A stretch of 64,000 bases of DNA, from the IMG/VR virus record IMGVR_UViG_3300046812_000287, positions 1 through 64,000 of that record, one strand, 5' to 3'. Under the pieces are notes generated by a model. It did not search any database and was not told the DNA's origin. It was given only the letters and a program-made list of their open reading frames with translations. Positions 1 through 8,152 of this stretch are shown piece after piece (the stretch's first letter is position 1; each line of letters starts with the position of its first letter). The translations under genes and the position numbers were made by a program. The stretch is from a virus.

Positions 1-1949
1 TAGCCGATGAAGTTGGAAGGGAAAGCCATCCCATAGTCGCCCGGAGTTCCGCCGGTGCCCGCCGCCGTCAGTGTCGTGCCGGCGGTGTTGATGCTGGGTG
101 ACCCGGAGACGGACGTGAGCACGTCGCCAACCCCGTAGGTAGCGCCAGCGCCGCCGACAGGCTCATGGAACGAGAAGTCGTCCATCCCGCCGCCGGAGCC
201 AACGTGGAAGCTGTACATCGAGGGCGTGGTGCCGTGGCCGCCGGTGAAAGACTGCGGGTAGTTGTAGCCAACGCCGCCGTACCAGCCCGCCACGCCGCCA
301 GAGCCAGGACTGGAGATCGTCAGTTGGTGCGTGATGCCCTCGAACGCGTCCGTCTGGGCGAAAAACCCAAAGGAGCCGACCGACGGGTCGAAGTGCGCGA
401 TGACGTTCCCCGTGGCAGTCACGTCGTTCGAGTTGTAGAAGTTAATGGCCGTGCCTAAGCCGGTCCCGAAAGGGGAAGCAGTCGTCATGATGGTGTTGTT
501 ATTGACAACCGTCCTGCTGTCCAGAGCCGGCATGCCCTCCTCGTGGCCGATGTCCAGTCCGTAGCTTCCACCGCGAGTGAAGTTGTCCTCGATGATGCCG
601 CCCGATCGGTACTGGATGCACTCCGATGCACTTTTAACGCTGCCGTTACCGCGCCGATTGCCAAAGAGGGTGTCCCACTGTATGTATACGTTCCGACTGC
701 GAGTATCGCCTACAGTGAAAGCAGGGTCATTAAAGCCACATGAATAAATCCAGTTCTCCTCGAAGTTGAAGCCGGCGCCCATGTCGTTGCCGCTAGCCGC
801 AGCCTTGATGTCATCGAACACCATGCCGATGGTGTGGCCCGGCCCGGTCGAGTAGCAGTGGTCAGCCTGGCAGCGCCTGACGTTCACGTCGAAGTTACCT
901 ACGTTAAAAGTAATGCCAGAGGCAAAGAAGCTCGTGCGACAATCTTCGATCAAGGAGCCTGTCTGAAAGCCACTATGGCTAATACCTACGTTATCGACTG
1001 CATTTCCCACTCCGACATAGGCACCGCTGTTCGGGTCACGCTGCGCGGCGTAAAAAACAATTCCCAAGATCGCAACGAAGTTCCCACCGCCGACCATGTT
1101 CATACCTGAGCGACCCTCAAACCCGTGGTGGTTGCCGGCACCTTGCGTAATGGCGTAGGCGCTGGTCGCGCTGGGAACGACGATGATCGGACGTGCCCGC
1201 GCTCCGAGGTTGGGCGTCGTCGTCGGAAAGTTCTCGTCATACCCAGCAACGACGAATGGCTCCTGCTCGGAGAAGCCGTTGAACTGGAAGTTGTCGGAGC
1301 CGTTGCTCGCGTCGAACGCTTTCTCCAGGCACTGGCCAGTGAAGGTATCGCCCATCCTCAGCAGCACCCAGTCCGGGAAGCCGGTGCGCGCCCCGAAGCT
1401 GTTGCCTGCGCCCAGCGTCCCCAGCCCGGTGCCGTCGCCGGTGGTCGGGGAGTTGTGATCCAGGTCGTACGCGCCCGGGCCGGTGCCTCCGAGAGCCTTG
1501 ATGAGCGTCTTCACCGGGCCGTGGATGCCGGTCGTGTGAGTCGGCTGCGAGCCGTCCCACAGGTCGGAGCCGAGGGAGTCAGACACGAATATCTTATTAG
1601 TGTGCGCGCCGCTCGGCAGCGAGCCGTCGCTGGGCCCGATGGTCGTCCAGCCCGCGTCGCCCTGGTCTGGTCCATAGACACCGATCGTAAGGCCAGGAAC
1701 GATAACGCCCCAGCTCACGTTCTTGGACGCCGGGTAGACGACGCCGTTGACGGTGACGGAGAGGTTGATGGTGTCTGTCCCGTCGGCCACCTTGGTTGCC
1801 ACGCAGGTCAGCCCGTCGACCGCGGGGTCCAACGTCTCGGTCGCTGGCGTCGTGTTGCTCCAGTCCGGCGGGGAGTCTGGCGTCGGCGTCACCAGCATCA
1901 CGTTGCCGCGCTGGTCCTTGTATTTGATTGAAAGGTTGATGCCGCTCAT
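1..1949 (-). CDS. Beta-helix tail spike / pectate-lyase-like protein (C-terminus cut by window edge)
   Basis: The minus frame stays open from an ATG at 1949 to the window edge, giving at least 649 residues with no stop. The N-terminal part (about residues 1-75) is an Ig-like domain closely matching the small protein at 4141-4611; both contain the stretch SPP-W-TTPAT. The remainder is rich in Gly, Asn and Ser and reads like a right-handed parallel beta-helix, with short strands ending in Asn or Gly turns such as VVNNNTIMTT and ATGNVIAHF. Such folds are typical of phage spikes and depolymerases. The start codon overlaps the stop of the gene before it (TGATG). The catalytic part, if any, cannot be judged because the C-terminus is missing. 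Inferred role: adhesion to, or digestion of, host surface polysaccharide. Confidence 0.75.
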   Translation of the reverse strand, partial: MSGINLSIKYKDQRGNVMLVTPTPDSPPDWSNTTPATETLDPAVDGLTCVATKVADGTDTINLSVTVNGVVYPASKNVSWGVIVPGLTIGVYGPDQGDAGWTTIGPSDGSLPSGAHTNKIFVSDSLGSDLWDGSQPTHTTGIHGPVKTLIKALGGTGPGAYDLDHNSPTTGDGTGLGTLGAGNSFGARTGFPDWVLLRMGDTFTGQCLEKAFDASNGSDNFQFNGFSEQEPFVVAGYDENFPTTTPNLGARARPIIVVPSATSAYAITQGAGNHHGFEGRSGMNMVGGGNFVAILGIVFYAAQRDPNSGAYVGVGNAVDNVGISHSGFQTGSLIEDCRTSFFASGITFNVGNFDVNVRRCQADHCYSTGPGHTIGMVFDDIKAAASGNDMGAGFNFEENWIYSCGFNDPAFTVGDTRSRNVYIQWDTLFGNRRGNGSVKSASECIQYRSGGIIEDNFTRGGSYGLDIGHEEGMPALDSRTVVNNNTIMTTASPFGTGLGTAINFYNSNDVTATGNVIAHFDPSVGSFGFFAQTDAFEGITHQLTISSPGSGGVAGWYGGVGYNYPQSFTGGHGTTPSMYSFHVGSGGGMDDFSFHEPVGGAGATYGVGDVLTSVSGSPSINTAGTTLTAAGTGGTPGDYGMAFPSNFIG

Positions 1950-2383
1950 CAGAAGAACACGGCCTCGATCTCAACGGACGTCAGGACTTGGTCAGTGCTG
2001 ACCACGCTCGGGGTCGCGCCCGCCAGAGCCAGCGACTGCGCGTCAGGAGACAGCTCTGGAGAGGACTTAACCGCGGTCGGGGCGTCACCAGCGAGCGCCA
2101 TCGCTCGCGACCCGGGAGACAGGTTGATAGTAACGGTATGAGCGACGATGGGCGAGCTGCCGACAAGCGCCAGCGAGCGCGACCCGGGGGCTACGCTGAT
2201 GTTGTTCTTAGCCTTAGCCTTTGACGCCCTCGGGTACATGGGTACGTGGAACGTCGGCGCGTTCGAGAACGGCATGATGCCGTGGGACGGCCACGGCTTC
2301 CCGGAGCGCCGGTCGACGTACGGCACGGGGTTACGCCCCGGGCCGTACCAAGTCAGCGTCTGCGTGCCGTGAGGCAGCAGCAT
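1949..2383 (-). CDS. Small virion protein with three LALxGxxP repeats
   Basis: The chosen ATG at 2383 gives 144 residues and follows a perfect AGGAGG six bases upstream; the frame is open further upstream to 2482 but without as good a site. The C-terminal half carries three copies of a roughly 22-residue repeat with cores SLALVGSSP, AMALAGDAP and SLALAGATP. The same repeat occurs about 18 times in the 522-residue protein at 54301-55869. The last residues (QVLTSVEIEAVFF) resemble the end of the 4141-4611 protein (QVLTSIVIESVVS). It lies between the portal-side genes and the spike, so a capsid or spike-associated structural role is likely. No enzymatic motif is seen. Confidence 0.65.
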   Translation of the reverse strand: MLLPHGTQTLTWYGPGRNPVPYVDRRSGKPWPSHGIMPFSNAPTFHVPMYPRASKAKAKNNISVAPGSRSLALVGSSPIVAHTVTINLSPGSRAMALAGDAPTAVKSSPELSPDAQSLALAGATPSVVSTDQVLTSVEIEAVFF

Positions 2384-2430
2384 CTTAGCCTCCTGGGCTC
2401 GCAGCTGGGCGAACGGGTCGCTCACTCTTC

Positions 2431-2586
2431 TCAATAGTTCTCGTTGTTGATCTTCTCGATGACCGTGGGCCATATCTCCCACAGGCCGTCGTCCGGCTCA
2501 CCCGCCAGGGCCTGCGCCAGAGCCGCCTGCGGCGTGGCGGCCTCCTCAAACAAGACCTGACCGTTGTGAAGCAAGTAGAAGGTCAT
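2431..2586 (-). CDS. Small protein of 51 residues after the portal
   Basis: The ATG at 2586 overlaps the portal stop codon (ATGA), the usual junction in this gene chain. The product is acidic and begins MTFYLLHNGQ, with a middle stretch rich in Ala and Gln and an aromatic end (LWEIWPTVIEKINNENY). It has no membrane segment and no recognised family. The translational coupling and codon use similar to its neighbours support it as a real gene. Confidence 0.6.
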   Translation of the reverse strand: MTFYLLHNGQVLFEEAATPQAALAQALAGEPDDGLWEIWPTVIEKINNENY

Positions 2587-4106
2587 TCGACTTCCTCAAA
2601 AGTGATATGCGGCTGTGTCAAACTAGCATCCTGCGTCTGCTGTGTTACCTGCTTCATCGGAGGCGGCGCGCCAAGCCCAAGCTTCGGCGCAGCGGCGGCC
2701 AGCGGCTTGCCGGTGACCGGGTCGTATCCGGGCGACCAGACACGCGCCTCGACCACCTCCGGCTCGGAGCCGTACTCGTCTATCGCGTCCTCCAGGCCCG
2801 GGTAGGTGCCGTCCTCGATCAGCTGGTTAACGGCCGCGTCGCGTAGAACGTCCTCGTTGATGATGCCCATGGTGACGTAGACCTGGGTGGTGTCGGCCTT
2901 CACCTTCGCGATGTCCGCCAGCTCCTTGGGCTCGGAGTTGTAGAGCGGCGTCCAGGCGTAGTGGACGTTGTCGTCTGGACCACCGAGCGCGGACCTGATA
3001 ATCACCTGGTCTAGCAGGTCGAGGCGCGGCGTCAGCTCCGTGCGCTGCTCAGCCGACACGCCGTCGTAGTAGTTGCGCAGCTCGTCCTGGCCGGAGGAGG
3101 ACTTGCCGAGGCCCTTGCTGCCTGCCTTCCCGAACAGGCGCGACACCGGGAGGTTGGCCGCGCCGGCTACGATAGTCATCAGCTCCGTCAGCAGGTTGGG
3201 CAGACCGCCGAAGTTAGTCTGGATGCGGTCCCATTCCTCCTCCTTGTCGAGCAGTAGGGAGTTGATGCTGGACTTAGACTGGTTGGCGGCGGCGAAGCGA
3301 GTGTAAAGGCGGTTGGCGTATTCCTGGGTCGCGATGTTTTTCGAGAAGTCCGGTATCTTGACCACGTCCATCTTGGCGTCGTTGACCATCGCGGCTATGC
3401 CGCCGACAGTCAGGCCCCACTGGCGCAGCGTGTCGTCCATCGTCTGAAGGACGGAGTCGCCCCAGCCTCCGCCGAGCGGCGCGAGCCGCCAGTCGGGAAG
3501 CTCGTTCCCGACCAGCTCGATCACGCGCGAGGGGTGGACGCGCGTCATCACAGAGTTCATCGCGGTAGGGTCGGCGCCCTTCGGCAGCGGCTCCTCGACG
3601 CCGGAGATAGGCGTCTGGACGGTGTAGTACTCCGGCCGCGTGTACCAGTCGCTGTTCACGTCGTAGATGCGCGGGCCAGCGGACAGCTCGTAGCGGTTCA
3701 TCACCACCAGAAATCGCAGCGCGTCCTTCCCAACCTTGTCGAGGTCGAGCGGCTCGTCGGCCTGGTTCCCGTCCTCCACGCCCATCACCAGCGCGCCGCC
3801 GCCGTAGAGGCGTGCGCGTATGATCGCGTTCTTCAGCTTGATCTGCAGCCGGAGCTTCTTCTCCAACGCCTCGATGGCGGTGATCTTATCGCCGTCAGCC
3901 TGCCAGTCGCGCCAGTTGGACGTCATGTCCTCCGCCGGCGCGTCCACGACCCGCCGCGCGATCCAGTCCGCGCGATAGGCGTTCTCCTGCTGGATGCGGT
4001 TCAGCAGGTTCAACGTGTAGTCGGACGAGCGCGACGGGTCCTTGAACGTGCCAAGGCCCGAGACGAAGTTGATCAGCGAGTCGCGTAGGTAGTGGACAGC
4101 GCCCAT
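2583..4106 (-). CDS. Portal protein, DUF1073 type
   Basis: The 507-residue product has the length and composition of the DUF1073 (anti-CBASS Acb1-like) portal family. The N-terminus has NLLNRIQQENAYRADWIARRVVDAPAEDM, split across residues 33-61, where these portals carry a 'Y..dwia.kivd.pa.dm' signature. A central LYGGGALVMGVEDG segment and a later LPVSRLFGKAG-G---SGQDE region are also characteristic. The portal forms the dodecameric ring through which DNA enters the capsid and to which the tail joins. The C-terminus is rich in Pro and Gln, as is usual. It follows terL, as expected for a head module, with several small genes in between. Confidence 0.88.
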   Translation of the reverse strand: MGAVHYLRDSLINFVSGLGTFKDPSRSSDYTLNLLNRIQQENAYRADWIARRVVDAPAEDMTSNWRDWQADGDKITAIEALEKKLRLQIKLKNAIIRARLYGGGALVMGVEDGNQADEPLDLDKVGKDALRFLVVMNRYELSAGPRIYDVNSDWYTRPEYYTVQTPISGVEEPLPKGADPTAMNSVMTRVHPSRVIELVGNELPDWRLAPLGGGWGDSVLQTMDDTLRQWGLTVGGIAAMVNDAKMDVVKIPDFSKNIATQEYANRLYTRFAAANQSKSSINSLLLDKEEEWDRIQTNFGGLPNLLTELMTIVAGAANLPVSRLFGKAGSKGLGKSSSGQDELRNYYDGVSAEQRTELTPRLDLLDQVIIRSALGGPDDNVHYAWTPLYNSEPKELADIAKVKADTTQVYVTMGIINEDVLRDAAVNQLIEDGTYPGLEDAIDEYGSEPEVVEARVWSPGYDPVTGKPLAAAAPKLGLGAPPPMKQVTQQTQDASLTQPHITFEEVE

Positions 4107-4140
4107 CAGCTGTGCATGACCTCCAGGTCGATGGTCAACG

Positions 4141-4611
4141 TCAGGACACCACCGACTCGATGACGATGGACGTCAGCACCTGCGGAGCCGGGTCGTACTC
4201 GACCGAGACAGTAGCGGTGAAGCTTACGGGACTTCCGCCCGGCTGCGGGACGGCGACGGCTACGACCGTCACGCTGTCGGTGCCGCCGGCATCGTTGGCG
4301 GACGTGAGCACGTTCGACGTCCCGTCCGCCGACACGGCCATGGTGTCGGTCGCTGGCGTCGTCTGAGTCCACGCCGGAGGCGACTCGTACTTCACCGGCG
4401 TCAGCATCGGGTTGCCCTTGCCGTCCAGCTGCTTGATGGTGTTGGTGATCGTGTGGCCTACGGTAGCTTGTACCATAACGTGGGTCTCCTTCTCGGGTTC
4501 AATTAGGATGTTGAAAGTTGACTTGTCCTTGCCGCTGCCGACCCCGACCGTAAGCAGCAGGTGGTGAAGCTTCTGTCGTGGCTGCAGCCACCATGGCTTC
4601 TCTTCTTGCAC
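4141..4611 (-). CDS. Ig-like structural protein related to the spike N-terminus
   Basis: The GTG at 4611 directly follows the stop of the upstream gene and has a GAGG site five bases before it, giving 156 residues. A second possible start is the ATG at 4476 (111 residues), behind GGAGA. About residues 55-145 form a beta-rich Ig-like domain matching the start of the spike at 1949, sharing SPPAWTQTTPATDTMAV against SPPDWSNTTPATETLDP. The stop lies 34 bases before the portal start, whereas almost every other junction here overlaps. In the -1 frame a short reading (VLTLTIDLEVMHS) does reach the portal ATG with a TGATG overlap, so a frameshifted longer form is possible. Confidence 0.65.
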   Translation of the reverse strand: MQEEKPWWLQPRQKLHHLLLTVGVGSGKDKSTFNILIEPEKETHVMVQATVGHTITNTIKQLDGKGNPMLTPVKYESPPAWTQTTPATDTMAVSADGTSNVLTSANDAGGTDSVTVVAVAVPQPGGSPVSFTATVSVEYDPAPQVLTSIVIESVVS

Positions 4612-4845
4612 CTAAGCCTCACCAACCGACACGTTGATGTCGGGCTGCGCGGAGGCGACGACGCGCAGCTGGAATAGCGCGCAGGCGTCGTCAGTCGCGC
4701 CGACAATCGGGCGAATGAAGCTAGCAGACTTCGCGCCGTTCTTCGACTGCAACATAAGCTGCGGCGGACCGCCCCAGCACTGGCGGACCTTAATGTCCTG
4801 CGGGACGAGATGGCCGAAGCGGCAGTGGGCACAGGTAGGGGTCAT
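4612..4845 (-). CDS. Small Cys-containing protein, 77 residues
   Basis: It begins MTPTCAHCRFGHLVPQDIKVRQC and overlaps the upstream gene by ATGA at 4842-4845. A CxxC pair at residues 5 and 8, followed by more Cys residues, could bind a metal, but a full zinc-ribbon spacing is not evident. The C-terminal part (ALFQLRVVASAQPDINVSVGEA) looks like beta-strand. The function is unknown. Confidence 0.55.
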   Translation of the reverse strand: MTPTCAHCRFGHLVPQDIKVRQCWGGPPQLMLQSKNGAKSASFIRPIVGATDDACALFQLRVVASAQPDINVSVGEA

Positions 4846-4976
4846 TTGGAAAACCACAAACAGATTGCGGTTAGCAGCAACACAGCTGGAAGAAAGGCCC
4901 CCAAGAAAATCAGGAACCAAGTCAAGGACCTTAGCTGCTGCTCACATAACTCTCTAACAGGATCATTCTTCATCAT
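4842..4976 (-). CDS. Tiny single-pass membrane protein, 44 residues
   Basis: The frame starts with a double ATG (4976 and 4973) overlapping the upstream stop, and its own stop overlaps the next ATG. A short charged N-terminus is followed by one hydrophobic helix from about residue 19 to 42 (TWFLIFLGAFLPAVLLLTAI). It is followed by CLWFSK at the C-terminus. It is unusual to find it between terminase and portal genes. It could be a small holin-like or superinfection-exclusion protein, but nothing decides this. Confidence 0.55.
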   Translation of the reverse strand: MMKNDPVRELCEQQLRSLTWFLIFLGAFLPAVLLLTAICLWFSK

Positions 4977-5203
4977 GACGCACCCATGACGCGACTTCCT
5001 CTGGCACTCTGCTCACTGCGCCAGCCTGGTAAGACTACCTCATTAAATTTGCCAACTGCCGTCTTCGCCTCCAAGATGCCTTTCAAATGGTCAATACGCT
5101 CTTGCATCACTTTAATTCTCTTCATCATGAGATGACGCTCGATGCCGACGCCAAATAGGAAACCTGAGATGAATATGAGAAGCATACTGATAACTAATAT
5201 CAT
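4973..5203 (-). CDS. Small membrane protein with cytoplasmic coiled-coil-like helix, 76 residues
   Basis: The ATG at 5203 overlaps the upstream stop (TCATGA). Residues 1-21 form a strongly hydrophobic segment (ISMLLIFISGFLFGVGI), followed by a charged helix (ERHLMMKRIKVMQERIDHLKGILEAK) with a coiled-coil-like pattern. It forms a translationally coupled pair with the 44-residue membrane protein downstream. The family is not recognised. Confidence 0.6.
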   Translation of the reverse strand: MILVISMLLIFISGFLFGVGIERHLMMKRIKVMQERIDHLKGILEAKTAVGKFNEVVLPGWRSEQSARGSRVMGAS

Positions 5204-5598
5204 GACGCGAAGTCCCCCGCGTTGATGGCCGACATTCGCTGCTCCATGCCGTAAAGCCTATCCGTCATGTCGTCCTGCTTGCGCATCTGGTCGTCGCCGT
5301 GGAACTCGCGCAGTCGCGCCAGCAACAGGTCCCTCTTTCCAACACTTGCGCGGCCGTCTTCGCCCCAGAACGCTTCAGCATCTTCCGGTATCGACGGATA
5401 ATTATTACTTGGTCGCTTCGCCCGACGAGCGTGGGCTGGGATCATGCCGCGCAGCTTCCCCTCTTTCCAGAACTCATAGACCTGCCAGAGAGGTATCCCG
5501 ATGTCGCGGCCTATCTCACAGGCCGGCTGGCCAGCATCGAACCACCCTAGCACTGCCCTGTTGAACTGAGACTCTGCGTCTGCATTTCTTCTGTTCAT
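5200..5598 (-). CDS. Helix-turn-helix protein next to terL, 132 residues
   Basis: The ATG at 5598 overlaps the terL stop (ATGA) and follows AGGGGA; the open frame upstream of it is the terL region read in another frame. Residues 10-45 (AVLGWFDAGQPACEIGRDIGIPLWQVYEFW) have the spacing of a helix-turn-helix DNA-binding unit like those in small terminases and resolvases. The rest is charged and helical. It might assist terminase in DNA recognition, since a second DNA-binding protein beside terL is unusual, but the role is unproven. Confidence 0.6.
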   Translation of the reverse strand: MNRRNADAESQFNRAVLGWFDAGQPACEIGRDIGIPLWQVYEFWKEGKLRGMIPAHARRAKRPSNNYPSIPEDAEAFWGEDGRASVGKRDLLLARLREFHGDDQMRKQDDMTDRLYGMEQRMSAINAGDFAS

Positions 5599-6929
5599 GG
5601 TACTAGTCCCCTGGCCCATGCGTCCTGTGCGTAACGGCTGCGAGGGTCGTCCTCGCGCCGTACCTTGACGTCGCCAACCCACTTCAGCGAGCTGTCGTAG
5701 CTGGAGCGCTCCGCCATCAGCTGGTGCATCACCGCCAGCGCGAGCGCGCACACGCAATCGTCGTGCAGCCCCTCCGGCGCGGAGTAGGCGATGGAGCTGC
5801 GCCGGTACTCATACTCGAACTGCTCCAGCTCGACCCTGATCGGCCCGTCAGGGAAACCGACGCTGCCGGACTGGATGGCGACCGCGAGGCCTTCCATCAA
5901 CTTCTGCTTCGACGGCGCGGTGAACTGGTAGCCCTCGAAGTTCGCGCCGTCGTTCTTCTGCAGCAGCTCGACGATAGGGTCGCCGACGCCGGTGGAGTCG
6001 ACCAGCGCGGGCGCCGACCCGGTGACCAGCGCGATGCGCCGCATGCAGTTGTCCCATGGCAGCTGGAAGCGCTCAAACCGACAGACATGACCAAAGGTGT
6101 CGAGCGCAACTCCGACCGTCCAGTCCTGGTGCTTCGCGAGGTCCCAGCCCCAGACGTCAGGCTCGTTTCCTGACAGCGGCCTAACGCAGCTCGCTATCGC
6201 GGCCAGTCCGAACGGGTTGCCCTGGTCGTCGCTCGCCTCTGCCATGTAGAGTTCGCGGAACACAGCCTCAGGAAGCAGGCGCCGCGCGTCGTCGACCTCA
6301 CTCGCGTTCAGCACGCCGGCCTGGATGGCGTCGTCGACCACCAACTTGTGGTAACCCATCGACGGGTCACCAAGCTCAGCCATGCGCGCGAGGCGATAGA
6401 ACCAGTTCTGTCGGCCGCGCACGTTACCGATGATGCGGATCGGGCCGCGCGTCGCGGTCAGGGTCGAGCGCACCGCGTGCCAGCTGTCTTCCTTGAAGCG
6501 CGAGGCCTCGTCGATCACCGCCGCGTGGACGTCGTCGCCGTACAGACTGTCAGGGTGATCAGCAGACTTGAACCAGATAGTAGAACCAGTCAACAACGTG
6601 ATGGTCTTCGCGGTAAGATTGACCTCAACATGCTCAGGCGGGCACGCGCGCACCGTCCTGCGAAACGCGATGTCGGCCTGCGTGAACACAGGCGCCACCC
6701 ACCAGAAGTTCTGGCCGCCCTTGCCGCCCAGCGCCTTCTCGACCAGCCACGCGATGGCGCCGGAGGTCTTGCCGGACTTGGTACTCGCCTCGATGACGGA
6801 GATGCGATGCTCGTCGAAGATGGCCGCCAGCTGCTTCGGGTACAGCGGAGGCCGCGTGTACTCGATGCGGCGGCGCTTAGGTTGCGCGCTGTCAACTGGC
6901 TTGGCCTTAGTGCGCGCTACCGTTGCCAT
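5595..6929 (-). CDS. terL: Terminase large subunit
   Basis: The 444-residue product is the packaging motor. The ATPase domain has a Walker A (ASTKSGKT, residues 48-55) and a Walker B with its catalytic acid (AAVIDE, 136-141). It also has a coupling-motif-like region (IRIIGNVRG, about 164-172). The C-terminal RNase H-like nuclease shows the expected acidic positions: D263 in WGWDLA, D311 in VDSTGVGD and the pair in LHDD at 388-391. The start overlaps the terS reading frame by 23 bases. It cuts and translocates concatemeric phage DNA into the prohead together with the portal. Confidence 0.93.
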   Translation of the reverse strand: MATVARTKAKPVDSAQPKRRRIEYTRPPLYPKQLAAIFDEHRISVIEASTKSGKTSGAIAWLVEKALGGKGGQNFWWVAPVFTQADIAFRRTVRACPPEHVEVNLTAKTITLLTGSTIWFKSADHPDSLYGDDVHAAVIDEASRFKEDSWHAVRSTLTATRGPIRIIGNVRGRQNWFYRLARMAELGDPSMGYHKLVVDDAIQAGVLNASEVDDARRLLPEAVFRELYMAEASDDQGNPFGLAAIASCVRPLSGNEPDVWGWDLAKHQDWTVGVALDTFGHVCRFERFQLPWDNCMRRIALVTGSAPALVDSTGVGDPIVELLQKNDGANFEGYQFTAPSKQKLMEGLAVAIQSGSVGFPDGPIRVELEQFEYEYRRSSIAYSAPEGLHDDCVCALALAVMHQLMAERSSYDSSLKWVGDVKVRREDDPRSRYAQDAWARGLVP

Positions 6930-7335
6930 TGATCATCTTCATCGGCTTGTCGCTCACCTGCTGCGGCTCCGCGCCGAACAGTATGAAGTTGAATATCGCC
7001 GTCGCGTCGTCGCCAGCCTTCACAGCGACAGCGGACAGGCGCGGGTGGACGTAGTTGGCGGCGTCGGTCGCGCACTGCTGAGCCTTCATGCGAGCTTCAC
7101 CAAATGAACGAAGGGCAAAAACAGCGTCCTTATCCCCTCTATCAACAAGTTCCTCGACACGATGGAAAAGTTCCTCGGCACTTGAAGCATAGAACCGCAT
7201 GTTGTCAAGCATGATGTCAAGCGGTGACATCCCACTCTCAATCGCTCGATCAGCAACAGCACGAAGCGCGGCGGTGCGCTTGTTGACGCCGCCCTTCTTC
7301 CTACCGCCACCTGCTCTTGCGCCGCCTCTTGGCAT
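6907..7335 (-). CDS. terS: Terminase small subunit
   Basis: The 142-residue protein opens with the basic Gly-rich leader PRGGARAGGGRKKGG, which is typical of many small-terminase-like proteins. A helical DNA-binding region follows (residues 18-90). It directly precedes and overlaps terL. TerS recognises the packaging start site and regulates TerL. The assignment rests mainly on the leader and its position. About 90 bases separate it from the NusG-like gene and show no clear signal. Confidence 0.75.
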   Translation of the reverse strand: MPRGGARAGGGRKKGGVNKRTAALRAVADRAIESGMSPLDIMLDNMRFYASSAEELFHRVEELVDRGDKDAVFALRSFGEARMKAQQCATDAANYVHPRLSAVAVKAGDDATAIFNFILFGAEPQQVSDKPMKMINGNGSAH

Positions 7336-7424
7336 TTGAAATCTTATGTTAGACTTTTCATAGCTGCCGCTCCCGACATCAGAATGCGGGGCACACCGGA
7401 CAAACTTGTGGCAGACAGGCCTAC

Positions 7425-7889
7425 TCAGACGGCTGCCAGGTTGTCCTCGTCAATCTTAACTCGTCGCTGCGCACCGAGCCACCTCAACAGAACAAACGCG
7501 CGGTCGCTCCCGCATTGGCCATTATAAATCGCCAACTGTTGAGCAAACACACCGCGTTGAACTTGAACAGTTTGATTTTCGCGAAACCTTCTTTGATCGA
7601 GCTTCACCAAGCCGCCTACCTCGCGCGCACGAAGTTGATCGATAACTTCTTGGGAGATAGTCGCGGGTTGCTCCACACCCGACATCAACAACCGAACAAT
7701 GCCCTTCGTCGCCAACAACGCTCGCCACCGCTCCGCGATAGCCGCCACAAACATATAATTTGGAAACAATTGAGCGATGCGACCGGAGGAACGAAGCTTA
7801 ATGCGCGGGTTGTAGTAAACAAACTCCTGCCGCTCCAAATTAACGGAAGCGGTCGCGGGTGCGTTTGTTTGTACGACTGACCAAGCCAA
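7425..7889 (-). CDS. NusG/RfaH-like transcription elongation factor
   Basis: Starting at a TTG (7889) behind GGGAGA gives 154 residues beginning AWSVVQTNAPATASVNLERQ, which aligns directly with the NusG N-terminal domain. The LFPNYMFV motif (residues 41-48) matches the conserved F-P-x-Y-x-F-V of NusG. TKGIVRLLMSG (61-71) matches the 'T.GV..fv' segment. The C-terminal part (about 105-150, with RGVFAQQ and VLLRWLGAQRRVKID) matches a KOW domain. These proteins bind the RNA polymerase clamp and suppress pausing or termination. The open frame continues upstream to 8135, but that part does not look coding. Position before terS suggests control of late transcription. A specialised host-derived NusG paralogue in a phage is uncommon. 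Confidence 0.82.
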   Translation of the reverse strand: MAWSVVQTNAPATASVNLERQEFVYYNPRIKLRSSGRIAQLFPNYMFVAAIAERWRALLATKGIVRLLMSGVEQPATISQEVIDQLRAREVGGLVKLDQRRFRENQTVQVQRGVFAQQLAIYNGQCGSDRAFVLLRWLGAQRRVKIDEDNLAAV

Positions 7890-8152
7890 GCCCGAAAGTC
7901 TCCCAACCAGAGAGGTCGTCTCTCGGCTGAAGGGTTTACGCCCAAACCAGCCCGAGCGCAAAATGTTTTCTTCCAAAAACCAAAAGCCAAAAAATGGCCA
8001 ATTCCAGGAACCCCTTCCCCTTCTTTTATTTTTAGAAGTTGAGTCTAGGGTTGTGAGAAAGACCTGAAAAATGGTTTTTGGTATTTGGCTATTCGATTGG
8101 TCTTTCTCTTGAGCGATCAATAATTTGAACGGCATCTCCTAACCTATTGGTT
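7890..8152 (-). promoter_or_regulatory. AT-rich leader before the NusG-like gene
   Basis: This 263-base gap between the primase stop and the NusG-like start is richer in A+T than its neighbours and contains repeated AAAAC/CCAAA runs. A small inverted repeat GAGAG-GTCGT-CTCTC lies at 7910-7924, just upstream of the Shine-Dalgarno GGGAGA (about 7899-7904). It could hold a promoter for the terminase operon or a translational control hairpin. No convincing -35/-10 pair was found. Confidence 0.35.

Noticed and set aside
1125-1931. Plus-strand open frame of 268 residues
   Set aside because: It is antisense to the spike frame, which is open across the whole region and beta-helix-like.
7890-8135. 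N-terminal extension of the NusG-like frame to 8135
   Set aside because: The added 82 residues are low-complexity and AT-rich, while homology begins exactly at the TTG at 7889 with a good ribosome-binding site.
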